51,822 bases of DNA from Dehalococcoidia bacterium. GTDB lineage: Bacteria > Chloroflexota > Dehalococcoidia > Tepidiformales > Tepidiformaceae. The stretch covers positions 1 through 51,822 of the forward strand of contig JAJDYW010000003.1 of the NCBI GenBank assembly GCA_022824925.1, given 5' to 3'. The translations under genes were made by a program, and so were the position numbers. The notes under the pieces were generated by a model. The model did no database searches, was not told where the DNA came from, and saw nothing but the letters and a program-made list of their open reading frames with translations. Below are positions 14,387 through 23,219 of the stretch, in pieces; position 1 is the first letter of the stretch, and each line of letters begins with the position of its first letter.

Positions 14387-16315
14387 GTGACAGCTTCGAA
14401 ACGGACACCAGGCCGGCGGATGTGGGGGGCAGCGGGACGTCGATTCGGGTGGTGGGGAGTCGTGCTGCTCGCCATGGCGGCCCTGATCGTGGCGACGGCG
14501 TGCGGGGATGACGATGACGACGACGACGCGGTCACCACGGCGGCGACCGAGGAAGCGGCGGCTACGGAGCGCGCGGCGGCGGCGGAGACGCAGGCGCCCG
14601 CACGCGGTGGCTCGACCATCGACCGGCTGGAGGCAAACGCGGCGGCGTTTGCCTACCGGCCGGGAACCTTCGGCGGCACCCTCACCGTGGCGACCATCTC
14701 GGACCCGCTGACCTTCAACCTCGCGGTCGCAACCGACGCTTCCTCGTCGGGGGTGCTCGGCTACCTGTTCGAGGGGCTGACGGATGTCTCCTGGCTGTCG
14801 AACGAGGTGGAGCCGTCGCTGGCGGAGTCGTGGGAGAACTCGTCCGACGGGCTGACGTGGACGTTCCGGCTGCGGCAGGACGTGCGCTGGCACGACGGGG
14901 CGCCGTTCACGGCGGCGGACGTGGAGTTCACCTTCAACCAGATCATCTACAACGACGACATTCCCGCGAGCGTCCGGCCGACCTTCACGTACCGCTTCCT
15001 CAATGAGGGCGGCGAGTGGGAGGTAGCGGAGATGTCGGTGGACCTCGTCGACGACTACACCGTCCAGTTCGTGCTCCCGGTGCCCTTCGCGCCGTTCCTG
15101 CGCGCCATGGGGACCGCGATCTATCCGAAGCACATCCTCGAGCAGGCGGTCGTGGACGGGGTGTTCGCGGAGACGTGGGGCATCGAGACGCCCCCGGCCG
15201 AGATCATCGGGACGGGGCCGTTCACGATCGAGAGCTACGAGCCGGAGACGCGCGTCGTGCTGCGGCGCAACGCCGACTACTGGCTGACCGACACCGAGGG
15301 AGAGCAGCTTCCGTACCTGGACACGGTGGTGCACGTGATCGTGCCGGACCTGGAGGCGGAGCTGGCCTCGTTCCGGTCGGGCGAGAGCGATCTCTACGGG
15401 GTTCCGGGGAAGGAGTTCGCGGAGCTGTATCCGCTGCAGCAGGAGGAAAACTTCACGATCCACCGGCGCGGCCCGGCCTTCGGGACGACGTTCCTCGTGT
15501 TCAACCAGAACGCCGGAGCGAACCCGGCGACGGGTGAGCCCTACGTGGCGCCGGAGAAGCTGGCGTGGTTCACGAACACGCAGTTCCGCCGGGCGGTCGC
15601 GCACGCGATCGACCGGGACACCCTCATCGAGGAGGTGTTCGACGGGCTGGGGTATCCGCAGTGGGCCTCGATCAGCCCGTCGGCGGGCACGTTCCACAAC
15701 CCGGACGTGCGCCGGTACCCCTACGACGTCGCGGAGGCGAACCGGCTCCTGGACGACCTCGGCTGGTTGGACCAGGACGGGGACGGCTTCCGCGAGGACG
15801 GGGACGGGAACGCGATCGTGTTCACCGCCGCGACCAACGAGGGGAACGACATCCGCACGGAGGTGCTGGCGCGGATCCGCGAGAACCTCCACGCCATCGG
15901 CATCGACGCACGGGTGGAGATCCTGCCCTTCGGCGACCTCGTGGGGCAGCTGACGACCACCTACGACTGGGAAGCAATCGTCATCGGGCTAACGGGCGGA
16001 ACGGAGCCGCACGGGGGCATCAACGTGTGGCACAGCAGCGAGCCGCTCCACCTGTGGAACCCGAACCAGCCCGAGCCCGCCACGGAGTGGGAGGCGGAGG
16101 TGGACCGGCTGTACATCGAGGGGAGCCAGGAGCTGGACCCCGAGCGGCGGGTCGAGTACTACCGCCAGGCCCAGGCGCTCGCGGCCGAGAACCTGCCGCT
16201 CATCTACACGGTCCTGCCGGAGCGCCTGAGCGCCGTTCGCAACGTGTTCGGGAACACGACCCCAACGCTGTACGGGATCTTCGACATCCGCTACGTGTAC
16301 CGGCTCGACCAGTAG
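14387..16315 (+). CDS. Lipoprotein, ABC transporter family-5 solute-binding protein
   Basis: A 642-residue extracytoplasmic binding protein of the oligopeptide class. A hydrophobic signal (VVLLAMAALIVATACG) ends in a lipobox with Cys39, immediately followed by a run of seven Asp, then an Ala/Thr/Glu-rich tether. Domain markers: GGTLTVATISDPLTFNLAVA, LAESWENSSDGLTWTFRLRQ, VRWHDGAPFTAADVEFTFNQ and the helix FRRAVAHAIDRDTLIEEVF. A GTG at 14387 is used; an ATG 11 codons later (14420) is equally possible. No permease or ATPase gene is nearby, as for the first such protein (3920). Confidence 0.92.
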   Translation: MTASKRTPGRRMWGAAGRRFGWWGVVLLAMAALIVATACGDDDDDDDAVTTAATEEAAATERAAAAETQAPARGGSTIDRLEANAAAFAYRPGTFGGTLTVATISDPLTFNLAVATDASSSGVLGYLFEGLTDVSWLSNEVEPSLAESWENSSDGLTWTFRLRQDVRWHDGAPFTAADVEFTFNQIIYNDDIPASVRPTFTYRFLNEGGEWEVAEMSVDLVDDYTVQFVLPVPFAPFLRAMGTAIYPKHILEQAVVDGVFAETWGIETPPAEIIGTGPFTIESYEPETRVVLRRNADYWLTDTEGEQLPYLDTVVHVIVPDLEAELASFRSGESDLYGVPGKEFAELYPLQQEENFTIHRRGPAFGTTFLVFNQNAGANPATGEPYVAPEKLAWFTNTQFRRAVAHAIDRDTLIEEVFDGLGYPQWASISPSAGTFHNPDVRRYPYDVAEANRLLDDLGWLDQDGDGFREDGDGNAIVFTAATNEGNDIRTEVLARIRENLHAIGIDARVEILPFGDLVGQLTTTYDWEAIVIGLTGGTEPHGGINVWHSSEPLHLWNPNQPEPATEWEAEVDRLYIEGSQELDPERRVEYYRQAQALAAENLPLIYTVLPERLSAVRNVFGNTTPTLYGIFDIRYVYRLDQ

Positions 16316-16327
16316 CAGGGGCCGGGG

Positions 16328-17494
16328 CTAGCGCACGAGGTTGCGGTAGACGGCGCGCTCGAACTCCCCCAGCAGGTCGAGCGCGTCGCCATCGGCGAAG
16401 GGGAAGAGCTGCGTGAAGGTGGCGCCCGCGAGCCCGGCGGTGGGGTCGACCCAGAAGTAGGTGTTGGCGAGCCCCGCCCACGCGAGGCTCCCGGCGGAAC
16501 GGCCTCCGGGCACGGGCTCGGCGTTGAGCTGGAAGCCGAGGCCCCACTGCTTCGTGATGCCGGGGAGGATCTCGAGGTCGTTGGTCAGGAAGGGCATGGC
16601 GGTGGGCAGGGGGCGCACCTCGAGGTCGGCGATGTGATTGCGGCCCATGAGCGCGACCGTCTCCGGGGCGAGCACGCGGGCGCCGTCGAGCTCGCCACCG
16701 CGCAGCAGCATGCGCAGGAAGCGACCGTAGTCGGCGGGCGTCGAGATGAGGCCGCCGCCACCCGAGCAGAACGCGGGATCGGAGAGCGACGTGAGGGGGA
16801 AGGGGGCGAGGGCGCCATCCTCGGTGCGACGGTGGACGGTTGCCCGGCGGGCCGCCTTCTCCGCGGGGACGGCGAAGGCGGTGTCGGCCATGCCGAGGGG
16901 GCCGAGGATGTGGCGCTCGAAGTACTCGTCGAGCCCCAGGCCACTGACCGCCTCGACCACCTGCCCGAGGCGGTCCGTGCTGATGCCGTATTCCCAGCGC
17001 GTGCCCGGATCGGCGACGAGGGGGACCTCCAGCGAGCCGGGGCCGTCGTCCTGCATGGAGGGTACGCCGGCGTGCTCCATGTAGCGGGCGAGGTCGGCGT
17101 TCCAGAGGTTGTAGGCGAGACCCGAGGTATGCGTCAGGAGCTGGCGGATGGTGACGGGGCCGCTCGCCGGTTCGAGGAGCGGTTCGCCGGAGGCGGGGTC
17201 GAAGCCGCGCAGGACCTGTGGACCGGCAAGGCCGGGGAGGATGGCGCCGGCATCCCCGTCGAGGTCGAGCAGGCCGCGTTCGACGAGCTGCATGACCGCG
17301 ACGGAGGTGACCGGCTTGGTCATCGAGGCGATCACGAGGAGGGAGTCCAGCCGGAGGGGCGTTCCCGCCTCGACATCGGCCCAGCCCCACGCGCCCTCGT
17401 AGCGCGTCCCGCCGGCATCGACGGCGATGGCCGCCAGGCCGGGCAGCCGCCCCGCGGCGACGGCCTCCCCGGCAGCACGCTCGAATTGGTCCAT
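16328..17494 (-). CDS. Serine hydrolase, class-C beta-lactamase/esterase (EstB) family
   Basis: A 388-residue enzyme with no signal peptide, so probably a cytoplasmic esterase or amidase rather than an antibiotic lactamase. The nucleophile motif is S57-M-T-K60 (IASMTKPVTSVAVMQLVERG). The tyrosine motif is in WEYGISTDRLGQVVEAVSGL (about 170-189), as in EstB-type members. The C-terminal region AWAGLANTYFWVDPTAGLAG resembles the family's third active-site block. A GGGAG precedes the ATG at 17494. It is downstream of and collinear with a crotonase gene, 23 nt apart, suggesting co-transcription. Confidence 0.9.
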   Translation of the reverse strand: MDQFERAAGEAVAAGRLPGLAAIAVDAGGTRYEGAWGWADVEAGTPLRLDSLLVIASMTKPVTSVAVMQLVERGLLDLDGDAGAILPGLAGPQVLRGFDPASGEPLLEPASGPVTIRQLLTHTSGLAYNLWNADLARYMEHAGVPSMQDDGPGSLEVPLVADPGTRWEYGISTDRLGQVVEAVSGLGLDEYFERHILGPLGMADTAFAVPAEKAARRATVHRRTEDGALAPFPLTSLSDPAFCSGGGGLISTPADYGRFLRMLLRGGELDGARVLAPETVALMGRNHIADLEVRPLPTAMPFLTNDLEILPGITKQWGLGFQLNAEPVPGGRSAGSLAWAGLANTYFWVDPTAGLAGATFTQLFPFADGDALDLLGEFERAVYRNLVR

Positions 17495-17517
17495 CACGAT
17501 CTCCCGGTGCCGGTCCG

Positions 17518-18345
17518 TCAGTCCCTCGGAATGCCGAGTGCGTCGTAGGAGTCCATGCCGGCGTCGTACTTCTCCTGGGCGGACCGCATGATCTCGATGG
17601 CATCGGAGCGGCGGGCGGTCTGGCCGAAGACCTGGGACTCGTGGCGGCGGGCGTCGTAGATGGTCAGGTCGCGGCCGCCCATGAAGCTGCGCTTGCAGGC
17701 GTCGAGGCTGAAGGCGGGCCAGCGGGCGATGTGGGCCGCCCAGGCGATAGCCTCCTCGCGCAGGGTGTCGTCGGCGACGACCTTGTTGATGGCGCCGAGG
17801 GCGAGCGCCTCCCGAGCGGTGATGGGACGGCCGTCGAGGATCATCTCCAGCGCCTTCGTGGGGCCGATGAGGCGGGCGAGGCGGGTGCAGCCGCCGGCGC
17901 CCGGCGGGATGCCGATGGCGACCTCGGGCTGGCCGTAGGTGGCCGACTCGGCGGCGATACGCAGATCGCAACCCCAGGAGAGCTCGGCGCCGCCGCCCCA
18001 GGCCTGGCCGTTGTTGGCGGCGATGGAGATGAGGGGACTATCGCCGACGCGCTCGAAGATGGAGCGGTCGGCGCCGTAGGGGGTCTTCGGCGGCGGGAGG
18101 GCGTTTCCGGCGGCGGCCATCCGCTCCATGGAGTCGACGATGCCGCCGAGATGCCAGTGGGCGATGAAGTAGCCGGGCGTATCGGAGGCGAGCACGAAGA
18201 CCTTCGCCCCGGACTGCTCGACTTCCTCGATGGCGGCGAGGATGCCGTTCCCGAGCTCGCCGCCGCCGAAGTTCATGGGCGGGTCGGAGAAGGCGATGAG
18301 ACCGACACCGTCGGCGGGGTAGGTCACGTTCACGGTCACGGGCAC
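17518..18345 (-). CDS. Enoyl-CoA hydratase/isomerase family protein (crotonase)
   Basis: A 275-residue crotonase-fold protein. The second oxyanion segment is clear (ISIAANNGQAWGGGAELSWG, about 117-136) and is followed by YGQPEVAIGIPPGAGGCTRL. The first segment is unusual: TPGYFIAHWHLGGIVDS lacks the normal A-G-A-D pattern, so the reaction may differ from simple hydration. The start is GTG at 18345 with AAGGAG upstream. It precedes the serine hydrolase gene and is divergent from the first P450. Confidence 0.87.
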   Translation of the reverse strand: MPVTVNVTYPADGVGLIAFSDPPMNFGGGELGNGILAAIEEVEQSGAKVFVLASDTPGYFIAHWHLGGIVDSMERMAAAGNALPPPKTPYGADRSIFERVGDSPLISIAANNGQAWGGGAELSWGCDLRIAAESATYGQPEVAIGIPPGAGGCTRLARLIGPTKALEMILDGRPITAREALALGAINKVVADDTLREEAIAWAAHIARWPAFSLDACKRSFMGGRDLTIYDARRHESQVFGQTARRSDAIEIMRSAQEKYDAGMDSYDALGIPRD

Positions 18346-18487
18346 GGCTGGGCTCCTTGCTGTGCGGTGGCGGGTAGTGTGCGGGGGCAGAACCCGGTTC
18401 GCCACCGCGAGGGGCCATCCCGAATCCCACCGACGCAGCGAACGTGGCAGAATCTCGGCAACGAATCTCATCGACGGGAGACGACGC
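18346..18487. other. Divergent intergenic region before P450-1
   Basis: 142 bp between the crotonase start and the first P450 start. It must hold promoters for both directions. CAGAAT at 18450-18455 is a weak -10 candidate for the P450 side. No repeats or RNA structure were seen. Confidence 0.3.
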
Positions 18488-19849
18488 ATGACGACAAGCG
18501 AAGCGAGCGACTACACGGAGCTGATCAACGCGGTGGCCGAGTGCCCCATGAATCTGGATGACGTGGACCTGTTCGCGCCCGGCGCCCAGGAGCACTGGCA
18601 GGAGGCCTACAAGATCCTCCACACGGAGTCGCCCGTGCAGCGCATCCCCGGCGAGGGCAGCACACCCGACACGGACGGCTTCGTGATCACGAAGTACCAG
18701 GACATCTACGACATCGTGCGCGACCCGTGGACGTTCCCGCAGCCGGGCTTCGCCGGGACGGAGGGAAACAGCACCGCCGGCATGAGCACCGAGGACGGTG
18801 ACTCCAGCGCGCTGGCCGACGCGATGGCGCTGAACACGCTGCGGCCCAACCTGGAACTGCACAAGGCGCATCGCATCGAGCTGACCGATCCCTGGGTGGG
18901 GGCGACGGGCGCACCGCGCCACCGCCCGATGGTGACGAAGTTCGTCGACCAGCTTATCGACGAGTGGATCGACCGCGACCCGGCCGAGATCGAGTTCGTG
19001 GAGGAGTTCGCCGCGCCGCTGCCCCAGCTGGTGATGACGACGATCCTCGGGTGGCCGCTGGAAGACCTGGAGATCCTGCGGAAGTGGGGCCAGGCGCAGG
19101 TGCGGCGATTCGTCTATGGCCAGGGCCACCGCAACATCATGTCGGACGCGGAGGAGCTCGAGAACGCCAAGGATCTGGGCGAGTTCATGGCCTACGTCCA
19201 GGAGCAGGTGACGCACAAGCGCAACAACCCCGGGGACGACATGACCACGTTCCTGACGCAGGTCACCTACCAGGCGATGAACCGCAAGCTGACAGACAAC
19301 GAGGTCATCGGCGTGCTGTTCGGGATGCACATCGGCGGTCTCGAGACGACGCAGTACGCGATCGCGGCGGAGGCGCAGCTGCTCGCGGAGAACCCCGAGC
19401 TCTTCCGGCAGTTGAAGGCGGACCCGTCGCAGGTTCGCTTCTTCGCCGAGGAAGGGATGCGCATCCACGCGCCCACGCAGGGCCTCTCGACCCGCCTCGC
19501 GGCGAAGGACGTGGAGATCCGGGGCGTGCCCATCCCCAAGGGTTCGATCCTGCACCTGCGCTACGGCGCGGCGAACCTGGACGACGAAGAGTACCCGTGT
19601 CCCGCCGATGTCGACCTGGCCCGCCCGAACACGGGGCGGCACATGACGTTCTCGCAGGGCATCCGCGTGTGCCCCGGCGCGGGCATCTCGCGGCTGGAGC
19701 AGAACATCGCCTGGGAGCGGCTGACGCAACGGCTGGACAGCCTCGAATTCATCCCCGGGAAGAACGACTTCCGCCACCAGCCAGGCATCATGCTGGGCCT
19801 CTGGGAGCTGCACATGCAGTTCACGAAGGCCGCCGGCTCAGGAGGGTAG
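18488..19849 (+). CDS. Cytochrome P450 (P450-1)
   Basis: A 453-residue soluble bacterial P450 monooxygenase. The heme-ligand loop is FSQGIRVCPGAGISR with Cys395. The I-helix oxygen-activation site reads GMHIGGLETTQ (Glu-Thr pair) and the K-helix ExxR is EEGMR. No membrane anchor is present, so it relies on ferredoxin and reductase partners. It is clearly more similar to P450-4 (27000) than to the adjacent P450-2/3: they share CPxNLxxVDLFxPGAQExW and the block APTQGLSTR. The ATG at 18488 fits; the extra upstream frame is not conserved. Substrate unknown. Confidence 0.95.
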   Translation: MTTSEASDYTELINAVAECPMNLDDVDLFAPGAQEHWQEAYKILHTESPVQRIPGEGSTPDTDGFVITKYQDIYDIVRDPWTFPQPGFAGTEGNSTAGMSTEDGDSSALADAMALNTLRPNLELHKAHRIELTDPWVGATGAPRHRPMVTKFVDQLIDEWIDRDPAEIEFVEEFAAPLPQLVMTTILGWPLEDLEILRKWGQAQVRRFVYGQGHRNIMSDAEELENAKDLGEFMAYVQEQVTHKRNNPGDDMTTFLTQVTYQAMNRKLTDNEVIGVLFGMHIGGLETTQYAIAAEAQLLAENPELFRQLKADPSQVRFFAEEGMRIHAPTQGLSTRLAAKDVEIRGVPIPKGSILHLRYGAANLDDEEYPCPADVDLARPNTGRHMTFSQGIRVCPGAGISRLEQNIAWERLTQRLDSLEFIPGKNDFRHQPGIMLGLWELHMQFTKAAGSGG

Positions 19850-19853
19850 CCCC

Positions 19854-20141
19854 GTGCGCGACGAGCGCGAGCTAGCAGGCACCCCCGGCCCGGCGGGCGA
19901 CGCCCCGGCGGTGGAGCGCACCTACCGGAAGCCGCCGCCCTTGCACGGCCGCGAGTCGCACATCCGCATCTTCGATCCCGACAACGAGGCGCGGAGGGTC
20001 TACGGCGAGACGCAGCGGTCGCGGGACGGGTCGCTGCCACAGGAAGACGATGGGCCGAGCGCCGTCCTGAAGGCGCTCGACCCGTTCTGGACGCGGGGAA
20101 TCATCCCCGAGGAATCGGACAGCGACGACGACGGCGCCTAG
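19854..20141 (+). CDS. Hypothetical small acidic protein between P450 genes
   Basis: A 95-residue protein I do not recognise. The GTG start lies 4 nt after the P450-1 stop, with AGGAGG inside the last codons of P450-1, so it is almost certainly co-translated. The N-terminus is Pro/Ala-rich; a basic middle (YRKPPPLHGRESHIRIFDPD) and an acidic tail (EESDSDDDGA) follow. No cysteines, helix anchor or known motif. Its position suggests an accessory to the P450 system, such as a binding or assembly factor, but this is only context. Confidence 0.7.
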   Translation: MRDERELAGTPGPAGDAPAVERTYRKPPPLHGRESHIRIFDPDNEARRVYGETQRSRDGSLPQEDDGPSAVLKALDPFWTRGIIPEESDSDDDGA

Positions 20142-20180
20142 CGCCGGGGCGGGGAGGCCCGCCCGCCGAGGGGGAACGCG

Positions 20181-21530
20181 ATGACGGCGACGGAAGAGTC
20201 CCTGACGATGGAAGAGGCGATCCGCGAGCAGCTCAAGCTCGCGATCGACCCGCAGGTGTTCGACGGGGCCGAGTACCAGCAGGACCCGTTCCCCATCTAC
20301 CGGCAGCTGCGGGACCACCACCCCATCTACCAGGACCGGCTGCACAACCGCTGGGTCGTGAGCCGCTACGACGACATCGTCGCGATCTTCCAGAACAACG
20401 ACGACTTCGACCGCGCCTCCTACGACCCGAAGGGGGAGTACGAGTTCGGCAAGGACCAGGTGTTCGGACCGAACATCCTCGAGTACGGCAACAGCGACGA
20501 GCACCGCTTCCTGCGCAACGTGGTGGCCGACCAGTTCGTGGGGAACCGGCTGGCGGGCTTCCTGCCCTTCATCGAGCAGATCGCGCGCGAGCTGATGGGG
20601 ACGATCTGGGAGGAGTCCGCGGACGACATCGCCAGCGGGTTCTCCGACAAGGGCGAGGTCGAGCTGGTCAGCCAGTTCACGAACCAGTTCCCGATCCGGG
20701 TGATCTCGAACATGCTGGGGCTGCCGCGCGAGGACGAGGAGACGTTCGTGCGCTGGTACCAGCACTTGATCGAGGGGCTGGGGTTCGGCGGCGAGTACTT
20801 CGCCAAGGGGATGCAGGCCCGGAACGAGATGTGGGACTACCTCGATCCGCTCATCCGCAAGGCCGAGGACGCTCCCGGCGAGGACCTGATCTCGCGAATC
20901 GTGCACGCGGAGTTCCGCGGCCAGCGGATGAACGTGGACGAGATCAAGGGGTTCATCGCGCTCCTGCTGGCGGCGGGCGGGGACACGACCGACAAGGCGA
21001 TCGCGAACATGTGGTACCACATGCTGTACACGCGCCCGGACCAGTTCCAGGAGGTGCAGCGCGCCCCGAGCCTGTGGACGAACGTGTTCACGGAGATGAT
21101 GCGCTACGACCCGGTGGTCCACGGCCAGGCGCGGCACACGACGCGCGAGATCAAGATCCTCGACCGGGTCATCCCGGAGCGGGCGCTGGTCTCGCTCTTC
21201 CTGGGAGCGGGCAACCGCGACGAGCGCGTCTTCAGGGACCCGGACACGTACGACATCTTCCGGGACGACCTGCACATGGGGCGTGAGTTGCGCTCCGGGC
21301 GGTACCCCGACGGCAAGCACGGGCACCTCGGCTTCGGGATGGGGCAGCACTTCTGCATGGGGTACGCGATGGCCCGGCAGGAGGCGATCATCGCCTCCAC
21401 GCGGCTGGGCGAGGCGATGAAGAACCCGCGCCCGAAGTTCCCCACGCACGAGGGCATCACCTCGCCGAACCTGGGCTCGGGCGGGTTCCGCGCGCCGAAA
21501 GAGCTGTGGGTCGAGTTCGACGTGAACTAG
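20181..21530 (+). CDS. Cytochrome P450 (P450-2)
   Basis: A 449-residue soluble P450. Heme loop FGMGQHFCMGYAMAR with Cys392; I-helix LLAAGGDTTDKAIANMWYHM holds the acid-alcohol pair Asp-Thr; the ExxR motif is EMMR. It is nearly the same length as, and very similar throughout to, P450-3, with stretches such as FGPNILEYGNSDEHRFLRNV and LVSQFTNQFPIRVISNMLG identical. Differences cluster near the N-terminus and around residues 305-350, which include likely substrate-contact regions. A GAGGGGG precedes the ATG. Confidence 0.96.
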   Translation: MTATEESLTMEEAIREQLKLAIDPQVFDGAEYQQDPFPIYRQLRDHHPIYQDRLHNRWVVSRYDDIVAIFQNNDDFDRASYDPKGEYEFGKDQVFGPNILEYGNSDEHRFLRNVVADQFVGNRLAGFLPFIEQIARELMGTIWEESADDIASGFSDKGEVELVSQFTNQFPIRVISNMLGLPREDEETFVRWYQHLIEGLGFGGEYFAKGMQARNEMWDYLDPLIRKAEDAPGEDLISRIVHAEFRGQRMNVDEIKGFIALLLAAGGDTTDKAIANMWYHMLYTRPDQFQEVQRAPSLWTNVFTEMMRYDPVVHGQARHTTREIKILDRVIPERALVSLFLGAGNRDERVFRDPDTYDIFRDDLHMGRELRSGRYPDGKHGHLGFGMGQHFCMGYAMARQEAIIASTRLGEAMKNPRPKFPTHEGITSPNLGSGGFRAPKELWVEFDVN

Positions 21531-21565
21531 GGGCCGGAAACCTTCGCCTCCGGCGAGGGATGTCG

Positions 21566-21571
21566 TAGGCT
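21566..21571 (+). promoter_or_regulatory. Candidate -10 element (TAGGCT) before P450-3
   Basis: TAGGCT lies 33 bp before the ATG at 21605, within the 74-bp gap between the two near-identical P450 genes. No clear -35 was found. Confidence 0.2.
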
Positions 21572-21604
21572 TACGCCCCACGCACCCATGCAGGAGGAAG
21601 CCGA

Positions 21605-22954
21605 ATGACGGCGACGGACGAGTCCACCGGCCTGGCGGAGGCCATCCGGGAGCAGCTGAAACTGGCGATCGAGCCGGGGGAGTTTGACAGCGCGGAGTTC
21701 CGCAAGGATCCGTTTCCCCTGTACAAGCGGCTGCGCGACCACCACCCCATCTACCAGGACCTGTTCCACAACAACTGGGTGGTGAGCCGCTACGACGACA
21801 TCGTCGCGGTCTTCCAGAACAACGACGACTTCGACCGGGCGGCGTACGACCCCAAGGGCGACTACGAGTTCGGCAAGAAGCACGTCTTCGGGCCGAACAT
21901 CCTCGAGTACGGCAACAGCGACGAGCACCGTTTCCTCCGCAACGTCGTGGCCGACCAGTTCGTGGGCAACCGGCTCTCCGGCTTCCTGCCCTTCATCGAG
22001 CAGATCGCCCGCGAGCTGATGGGGCAGATCTGGGCGAAGTCGGCGGACGACATCACGAAGGGCTTCGCGGATACGGGCGAGGTCGAGCTGGTCAGCCAGT
22101 TCACGAACCAGTTCCCGATCAGGGTGATCTCGAACATGCTCGGCCTCCCGCGCGAGGACGAGGACATGTTCGTGCGGTGGTACCAGCACCTGATCGAGGG
22201 GCTGGGCTTCGGGGGCGAGCACTTCGCTCGCGGGATGCAGGCCCGGAACGAGATGTGGGCGTACCTGGACCCGCTCATCCGCCGCGCCGAGGACGCGCCC
22301 GGCGAGGACCTCATCTCGCGCATCGTGCATGCCGAGTTCCGCGGGCAGCGCATGAACGCCGACGAGATCAAGGGCTTCATCGCGCTGTTGCTGGCGGCGG
22401 GCGGCGATACGACGGACAAGGCAATCGCGAACATGTGGTACCACATGCTCTACACGCGCCCGGACCAGTTCGAAGAGGTGAAGCAGAATCCCGAGCTGTG
22501 GACGAACGTCTTCACCGAGATGATGCGCTACGACCCGGTGGTCCACACGCAGGGCCGGCGCACGACGCGCGAGATCAAGATCCACGGCGAGGTCATCCCG
22601 GAGCGGGCCGGCATCATCATGTACCTGGCGGCCGGGAACCGGGACGAGCGCGCCTTCAAGGATCCGGACACGTTCGACATCTTCCGGGAGGACCTGCACA
22701 TGGGCCGCGAGCTGCGCTCGGGGCGGTACCCGGACGGCAAGAACGGCCACCTGGGCTTCGGCATGGGGCAGCACTTCTGCATGGGCTACGCCATGGCCCG
22801 CCAGGAAGCGATCATCGCCAGCACGCGCCTGGGCGAGGCGATGAAGAACCCGCGGCCCAAGTTCCCGACGCACCCGGGCATCACCTCGCCGGTGATGGGC
22901 TCAGGCGGCTTCCGGGCGCCGGAAGAGCTCTGGATCCAGTTCGACGTCGAGTAG
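21605..22954 (+). CDS. Cytochrome P450 (P450-3, tandem paralogue of P450-2)
   Basis: A 449-residue soluble P450 arising by tandem duplication of P450-2. It has the same heme loop (FGMGQHFCMG, Cys392) and I-helix AAGGDTTDK. A strong AGGAGG precedes the ATG, and a mini-ferredoxin follows 15 nt after the stop, the usual arrangement for a dedicated redox partner. Residues around 320-345 (HTQGRRTTREIKIHGEV and GIIMYLAAGNRDERAFKDP) differ from P450-2, suggesting another substrate or regioselectivity. Confidence 0.96.
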   Translation: MTATDESTGLAEAIREQLKLAIEPGEFDSAEFRKDPFPLYKRLRDHHPIYQDLFHNNWVVSRYDDIVAVFQNNDDFDRAAYDPKGDYEFGKKHVFGPNILEYGNSDEHRFLRNVVADQFVGNRLSGFLPFIEQIARELMGQIWAKSADDITKGFADTGEVELVSQFTNQFPIRVISNMLGLPREDEDMFVRWYQHLIEGLGFGGEHFARGMQARNEMWAYLDPLIRRAEDAPGEDLISRIVHAEFRGQRMNADEIKGFIALLLAAGGDTTDKAIANMWYHMLYTRPDQFEEVKQNPELWTNVFTEMMRYDPVVHTQGRRTTREIKIHGEVIPERAGIIMYLAAGNRDERAFKDPDTFDIFREDLHMGRELRSGRYPDGKNGHLGFGMGQHFCMGYAMARQEAIIASTRLGEAMKNPRPKFPTHPGITSPVMGSGGFRAPEELWIQFDVE

Positions 22955-22969
22955 GGGACGGGGGAACCG

Positions 22970-23167
22970 ATGCGAGTCAAGGTCGACCTGAAGAAGTGCA
23001 CGAAGAGCGGGGAGTGCTACTACAACCACCCCGCGCTCTTCAAGGTGGACAGCGAGGGCTTCCCGGTCATCCAGATGGACCCGCTCGAGGGCGAGGACAT
23101 GGAGATCGAGGCGGTGCAGGCTTCGGAGGTCTGCCCCGTCGAGGCGATCACGGTGGAAGGCGAGTAG
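22970..23167 (+). CDS. Mini-ferredoxin, [3Fe-4S] type, P450 partner
   Basis: A 65-residue ferredoxin with three cysteine ligands: Cys10, Cys16 and Cys55 followed by Pro (C-x5-C ... CP). The missing second ligand in the first motif fits a [3Fe-4S] cluster, as in the ferredoxins that feed actinobacterial and other soluble P450s. It starts 15 nt after P450-3, so it likely delivers electrons to P450-2/3. No ferredoxin reductase is adjacent. It is a close relative of the one at 28671. Confidence 0.93.
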   Translation: MRVKVDLKKCTKSGECYYNHPALFKVDSEGFPVIQMDPLEGEDMEIEAVQASEVCPVEAITVEGE

Positions 23168-23219
23168 AGGCCGTCCTGCCCCAACCCTGAGACAGGACCA
23201 TCAGGCCAGGGAGGATCAT